Of a stretch of DNA of 10,531 bases, positions 6,974 to 10,531 are shown in pieces; the first letter of the stretch is position 1; each line of letters opens with the position of its first letter. Both the position numbers and the translations under genes were made by a program. The stretch comes from Nitrospiraceae bacterium (GTDB taxonomy: Bacteria; Nitrospirota; Nitrospiria; Nitrospirales; UBA8639). The stretch lies in contig DOFS01000392.1 in assembly GCA_003523945.1 (NCBI GenBank), forward strand, positions 1-10,531. The letters are read 5' to 3'. Below the pieces are notes generated by a model. That model searched no databases. It saw only the letters and a program-made list of their open reading frames with translations, and had not been told where the DNA came from.

Positions 6974-7034
6974 ACAGACGGTTCGCGGTGAACGAACATG
7001 CCGTGGAAGCAGGCATGATGTGATCTGCGTCTGT
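6974..7034 (+). other. Potential multi-branched RNA structure in the amt-glnA gap
   Basis: A 7-bp closing stem ACAGACG (6974-6980) / CGTCTGT (7028-7034) starts right after the amt stop codon. It encloses GTTCG/CGAAC (6981-6985 with 6993-6997) and ATGCC/GGCAT (6998-7002 with 7012-7016, 9-nt loop). The result resembles a three-way junction. No T-tract follows, so it is not an ordinary terminator. I do not see the conserved core of the cyanobacterial glnA glutamine riboswitch. It may be an mRNA-processing or stability element that sets glnA apart from the upstream genes. Confidence 0.4.
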
Positions 7035-7115
7035 CTGATCGGACCGTGAGATAGGTTGAGGCAATGAGGGTGTGATTACTTTTACAAACAGCTGTGCTGG
7101 CGAAGGAGGTATTGA

Positions 7116-8525
7116 ATGACCGCGAAAGAAGTGTTGGATTTTGCGAAAAAAAACAAGGTGGAAATGGTCGACGTCAAGTTTGTCGATCTCATGGGTACCT
7201 GGCAGCATTTTTCGATTCCGACATCAGAGTTAACGATGGATTTATTTAAAGAAGGCTCTGGATTTGATGGATCGTCTATTCGTGGCTGGCGCATGATCCA
7301 AAATAGCGACATGTTGGTGGTGCCTGACCCGAATACCGCCTGCATGGATCCATTCATGGAAATTCCGACGTTAAGCCTGATTGCCGATGTGCAAGATCCT
7401 ATTACCCGGACGATCTACGAGCGGGATCCCCGTGGAGTGGCGCTTCGAGCGGAACAATATCTCAAGAGCACGAAAATCGGAGATATTTCCTACTGGGGCC
7501 CTGAAGCCGAATTCTTTATTTTTGACCATGTGTCGTTTGATCAAAACAGTCACTCCAGCTACTACTTCGTCGATTCGGAGGAGGGCATCTGGAATTCCGG
7601 GAAAGACGGAGAGAACCTCGGGTCACGCCCGCGCCACAAGGAGGGCTATTTCCCCGTGGCCCCCGTCGACTCGCAACAGGATATCCGGTCGGAGATGTGC
7701 CGGGAAATGGAAAAAGCCGGGATCAGGGTGGAGAAACACCATCATGAAGTAGCCACAGGCGGGCAAGCCGAAATTGACCTTCGGTTTGATACCCTGGTCA
7801 AGATGGCTGATCAGATGATGATGTACAAATATATTGTGCGCAATGTCGCCCGTCGGCATAACAAAACCGTCACTTTTATGCCCAAGCCGCTCTATGGGGA
7901 TAATGGCACCGGAATGCATACACATCAGAGCATTTGGAAAGACGGAAAGCCTCTGTTTGCCGGAAAGGAATATGCCGGTGTCTCGCAGATGTGCTTATAT
8001 TATATCGGCGGTATTCTCAAGCATGGTCCGGCCTTAGCCGCGCTCACCAATCCGATTACGAATTCGTACAAACGGCTGACGCCGGGCTTTGAAGCGCCGG
8101 TGTTGCTGGCCTATTCCAGTCGGAATCGATCGGCGGGCATCCGGATTCCCATGTATTCTCCGAGTCCCAAGGCCAAGCGCATCGAGGTGCGATTCCCTGA
8201 TCCTTCCTGCAACATGTATTTGGCCTTCAGTGCCATGCTCATGGCCGGATTGGACGGGATTCAAAATAAAATCCATCCAGGCGAAGCCATGGATAAAAAT
8301 CTCTATGATTTAGAGCCGGAGGAATTAGGAAATATTCCGTCATTGCCCTCGAGTCTGGAACAGGCCTTGAAAGCTCTTGAGGATGACCATGAATTTCTCT
8401 TGAAAGGCGGAGTGTTTTCCGAGGACCTGATTGAAGCCTGGGTGGCCTATAAACGGTCAAATGAAATCGATGCCATTCGCGTCCGGCCACACCCCTATGA
8501 ATACTTTATGTACTACGATGTCTAA
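7116..8525 (+). CDS. glnA: Glutamine synthetase, type I
   Basis: This 469-residue protein makes glutamine from glutamate, ammonium and ATP as a cytosolic dodecamer. The length matches bacterial GSI. Visible landmarks are FDGSSIRGW (50-58), metal and substrate site EAE (E130, E132), the [13 protein letters not shown]/metal stretch (263-272, with H268/H270), NRSAGIRIP (337-345) and [10 protein letters not shown] (355-364, with E357 and R359). [10 protein letters not shown] (394-403) places the adenylylation Tyr at exactly Y397 as in E. coli, which marks it as a GSI-beta enzyme open to control by GlnE. A near-perfect RBS, AAGGAGGT (7103-7110), lies 5 nt before the ATG. It is the last gene of the + strand block; a long palindrome follows, then the convergent glnE-like gene. 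No clear separate promoter was found in the 142-nt gap upstream, so at least partial co-transcription with amt is likely. Confidence 0.98.
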   Translation: MTAKEVLDFAKKNKVEMVDVKFVDLMGTWQHFSIPTSELTMDLFKEGSGFDGSSIRGWRMIQNSDMLVVPDPNTACMDPFMEIPTLSLIADVQDPITRTIYERDPRGVALRAEQYLKSTKIGDISYWGPEAEFFIFDHVSFDQNSHSSYYFVDSEEGIWNSGKDGENLGSRPRHKEGYFPVAPVDSQQDIRSEMCREMEKAGIRVEKHHHEVATGGQAEIDLRFDTLVKMADQMMMYKYIVRNVARRHNKTVTFMPKPLYGDNGTGMHTHQSIWKDGKPLFAGKEYAGVSQMCLYYIGGILKHGPALAALTNPITNSYKRLTPGFEAPVLLAYSSRNRSAGIRIPMYSPSPKAKRIEVRFPDPSCNMYLAFSAMLMAGLDGIQNKIHPGEAMDKNLYDLEPEELGNIPSLPSSLEQALKALEDDHEFLLKGGVFSEDLIEAWVAYKRSNEIDAIRVRPHPYEYFMYYDV

Positions 8526-8541
8526 ACACTGAGCGTGCATA

Positions 8542-8572
8542 TTCCCGTAATCCTGCGGGGAAACCACGTGGT
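8542..8572. repeat. Short inverted repeats after glnA
   Basis: TTCCCG (8542-8547) can pair with CGGGGA (8556-8561), allowing one T-G pair, over an 8-nt loop. Next to it is a 10-bp perfect palindrome, ACCACGTGGT (8563-8572). Neither is followed by a T-tract. They may help end transcription or protect the glnA mRNA 3' end. Confidence 0.4.
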
Positions 8573-8575
8573 AGC

Positions 8576-8635
8576 CTAACGCCCGGGTGATTCACTGAAG
8601 GAGTTCTGCAACTCCTTGTGATGCCCGGGCGTTAG
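8576..8635. terminator. Long palindrome between convergent glnA and glnE, likely bidirectional terminator or 3' stabiliser
   Basis: The 12-bp arms CTAACGCCCGGG (8576-8587) and CCCGGGCGTTAG (8624-8635) are exact complements. Inside them, TCAC/GTGA (8592-8595 with 8618-8621) and AAGGAGTT/AACTCCTT (8598-8605 with 8610-8617) also pair, around a CTGC tetraloop. The whole 60 nt folds into one long hairpin with small internal bulges, and the arms are symmetrical for both strands. It contains the TAA stop of the glnE-like gene (8632-8634). There is no long T-tract on either side, so termination may be imperfect, or the element may instead block exonucleases. Confidence 0.7.
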
Positions 8636-10531
8636 TGTTTGGGAAACCGGTGAAGGAATTGTTTGTGAATCTGTGTCATCCTGGTCTGGATGGTGTGCTC
8701 CAGATCTTCAGCGCCCTGAAGCCAATTCGTGGTCATCATCCCGAGCCGGCGGGCTAAAAACACCATTTCATCGGAACCGGATGGTGGAAGGACAAGATCG
8801 TGGGCATGGCCACGGACAATTCTGAGGCCATCGATGAGTTGTCGAAGAAACAGATAGTGATCTTTGAGCTGAGCCCCTTCTTCAAGCGTGACCATGCCTT
8901 CCCCGCTGAGATGATCGATGGCCTCCAGCGTATTCGGGGTGCGAATGGAAGGATGATTGTGCCCGTGCATGAGCTGAAGGTATTGGACGGTATACTCCAC
9001 ATCAAGAAGCCCACCGGCGCCGTATTTGATATGCGTGGTCCCCGGCGGCACTAACTCTTTCATTTGACGCTCACGCAGATGCAGGGCGGTCTGAAGATCC
9101 CATGGATCAGGAGCATACACAAATCGGTCACGATGCGCCTCAACCGCGTTTCCCACCGCACGATTTCCAGCAATAAAACGAAGTTTGAGCAAGGCTTGTC
9201 GTTCAAACGGGGCGGCTCCCCCCTGTGACGCGTAATAGCGCTGAATTTCTTCGAGGGAATTGGCGAGGAGCCCTTTTTCTCCATGCGGGCGAAGCCGGGT
9301 ATCCAGGTGAAAAATGCCTTCCTGCTTGGCTTCAATCCATTGAATGAACTCCTGTGCCCAGCGTTCAAAATAATCTGAGGACATGTGAAGTGCCTTGGCT
9401 CGTGGTGCAGTGCCGGGCATTCGATACACGAACAGAATTTCAATATCCGAGGCATACCCTAATTCACCCCCTCCGAGCTTGCCTAATCCAAAGATGGCCA
9501 TCGAAGGAGGAGTGGTAAGGGAGGCCTTCGGATTGATCGCCTGTTGAGAGTGAAGAAGCGCCTGGCTGAGAATGACATCAGCAAGATTGGTCAGGGCCTG
9601 GGAAAAGTCCGGGAGTGGACTATTTTCCAGCAGATGACGCATGTCGATGCGAAACAACTCTTCGTCTTTCCATTGATTTAAGCGCTGTTTTTTCTCTGCA
9701 GGAGTCTTGGCTTTGAGCAGAAACGGTTCGATGGCCTTGTTGAGTACCGCGGTTGATCGGATCAGGGCACCTTTTTGATACTGATTCATCATGGGCAACA
9801 GATTGTCATGTTGCCGGCGAAGTAAATCCTCCCACAGGTAATCACTGCTGCCAAAGAGTTGAGCCAGCCGTTCCAACGTGGAAGCCTGGCTCAGTTTGGT
9901 GAGATGCGATGGAGTATTCGCCTGTTCTAACCATTGATCGAGGAATTGATCAAAATGGTCGAGTGCTTTCCCGGGGTCCGGCGCCCATCTCAGGTAATGG
10001 GTGAATTCTTTGAGTAAGGTCGCTGCGGTTCGGAGTTCCTGTTGTTCGGCTTTTCCTTGAATCTTGCCTCCCTGTCTCCCGCGGACATAGAGGCGATTGC
10101 GGACGCGATGGTGCGCCACCTCAATCTGGGCTTTGACAATATAGATGCCTCGCATGGCCAGGGCATTGGCAAAAGTGTACAAAAACGCCGGCGTGTCGGT
10201 TGAGCTAATATCCAGAATGGTTTCATGCCCGGCTCGCGGGTTGGAAAACGTGATGTGAACCGGATGGACCATCTCCGTTGTTTTCTGAGGCATGTTCCCT
10301 AAATTCTCAATGAGCCGGCGGTTCACTTGTCGACGGGCCTGCCGGATCTGATTCTTTTGAAGAAGGATGAGAAGGGCCGCCACCATCTCCTGAAGCTCGC
10401 GCTGTTCGGGTTCGTCAAACTTCAGGCCTTCAAGGGCTTGCACGTGAAAGACATCCACCACAATTTTTCGGGTCAACCCTTTGTTCGTGTGTGAGGAGGT
10501 ACCCATGGCCGTGTGTCCCATGGATGATTTC
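8632..10531 (-). CDS. glnE: GlnE-type glutamine synthetase adenylyltransferase with GlnD-like tandem ACT module, N-terminus outside window
   Basis: This enzyme would add or remove AMP on the GlnA Tyr. The frame is open to the right edge, and sequence before the Met at 10521 (…KSSMGHTAMG) fits the inside of an ACT domain, so that Met is internal. Numbering from it: the end of one ACT domain (KIVVDVFHVQ, 19-28); a helical linker; a second ACT domain (about 86-150, with FLYTFANALAMRGIYIVKAQI). Next comes one complete GlnE half: helices with LFGSSDYLWEDLL (222-234) and ELFRIDMRHLLE, then the nucleotidyltransferase core IFGLGKLGGGELGYASDIE (343-361), DTRLRPHGEKGLL (407-419) and RQALLKLRFIAGN (441-453). 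The C-terminal helical domain begins KYGAGGLLDVEY (499-510). The ACT-linker-ACT piece resembles the C-terminus of GlnD; standard GlnE lacks it. The usual DxD is DxE here (D359, E361). Whether the hidden part is a GlnE deadenylylating half or a GlnD-like half cannot be told. It converges on glnA, its likely substrate. Confidence 0.88.
   Translation of the reverse strand, partial: KSSMGHTAMGTSSHTNKGLTRKIVVDVFHVQALEGLKFDEPEQRELQEMVAALLILLQKNQIRQARRQVNRRLIENLGNMPQKTTEMVHPVHITFSNPRAGHETILDISSTDTPAFLYTFANALAMRGIYIVKAQIEVAHHRVRNRLYVRGRQGGKIQGKAEQQELRTAATLLKEFTHYLRWAPDPGKALDHFDQFLDQWLEQANTPSHLTKLSQASTLERLAQLFGSSDYLWEDLLRRQHDNLLPMMNQYQKGALIRSTAVLNKAIEPFLLKAKTPAEKKQRLNQWKDEELFRIDMRHLLENSPLPDFSQALTNLADVILSQALLHSQQAINPKASLTTPPSMAIFGLGKLGGGELGYASDIEILFVYRMPGTAPRAKALHMSSDYFERWAQEFIQWIEAKQEGIFHLDTRLRPHGEKGLLANSLEEIQRYYASQGGAAPFERQALLKLRFIAGNRAVGNAVEAHRDRFVYAPDPWDLQTALHLRERQMKELVPPGTTHIKYGAGGLLDVEYTVQYLQLMHGHNHPSIRTPNTLEAIDHLSGEGMVTLEEGAQLKDHYLFLRQLIDGLRIVRGHAHDLVLPPSGSDEMVFLARRLGMMTTNWLQGAEDLEHTIQTRMTQIHKQFLHRFPKH

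Noticed and set aside
6974..7034. Possible glutamine riboswitch because of GTGGAAGCAGG before glnA
   Set aside because: The GGAAG-like piece falls in a hairpin loop rather than the junction, and the other conserved segments are not seen. Kept only as an unclassified structure.

Overview
The window looks like chromosomal DNA from a Gram-negative bacterium. It encodes an outer-membrane barrel with a C-terminal Phe, Amt transporters with cleavable signal peptides, a GSI-type glutamine synthetase with the adenylylation Tyr, and GlnE. GC content is moderate, near the low 50s by eye. Gene content and protein style suggest Nitrospirota (Nitrospira-like), but that is an inference from general resemblance; no marker gene in the window proves it.

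Layout. Positions 1-1182 (+) hold the 3' part of an Rrf2-family regulator with four Cys, a DUF2061 membrane protein and a DUF423 membrane protein. An MscS-type channel gene (1183-2133, -) converges on DUF423 with no intervening base. A gene-free stretch follows (2134-2615). Its right half holds a promoter and a structured RNA leader. Next comes a nitrogen-assimilation block on the + strand: BBP2-type porin (2616-3821), amt (3846-5159), P-II (5276-5614), a second amt (5660-6973) and glnA (7116-8525). A long palindrome separates glnA from a convergent glnE-like gene (8632 to beyond the right edge, -).

How the genes fit together. The porin may admit small solutes, and the two Amt proteins move ammonium across the inner membrane. 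P-II reads nitrogen/energy status and can block Amt through its T-loop. GlnA fixes ammonium into glutamine, and the GlnE-type enzyme would modify GlnA at Tyr397. This is a compact ammonium uptake and assimilation module.

Main discovery candidate. Between a sigma70-like promoter (TTGACA at 2377) and the porin gene lie two near-identical 14-nt hairpins, GGAC-AACGAA-GTCC (2427-2440) and GGAC-AATGAA-GTCC (2467-2480). Each has a hexaloop with A at position 1 and G at position 4, the signature of RNA targets of ANTAR-domain antiterminators (NasR, AmiR and EutV type). The 3' strand of the second hairpin is also the base of the 5' arm of a strong intrinsic terminator ending in nine T (2505-2513), so the two folds exclude each other. 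I read this as an ANTAR-controlled antitermination switch for the whole porin-amt-glnB-amt-glnA block. A second notable item is the GlnE-like protein, which carries a GlnD-style tandem ACT module directly in front of its GlnE catalytic half.
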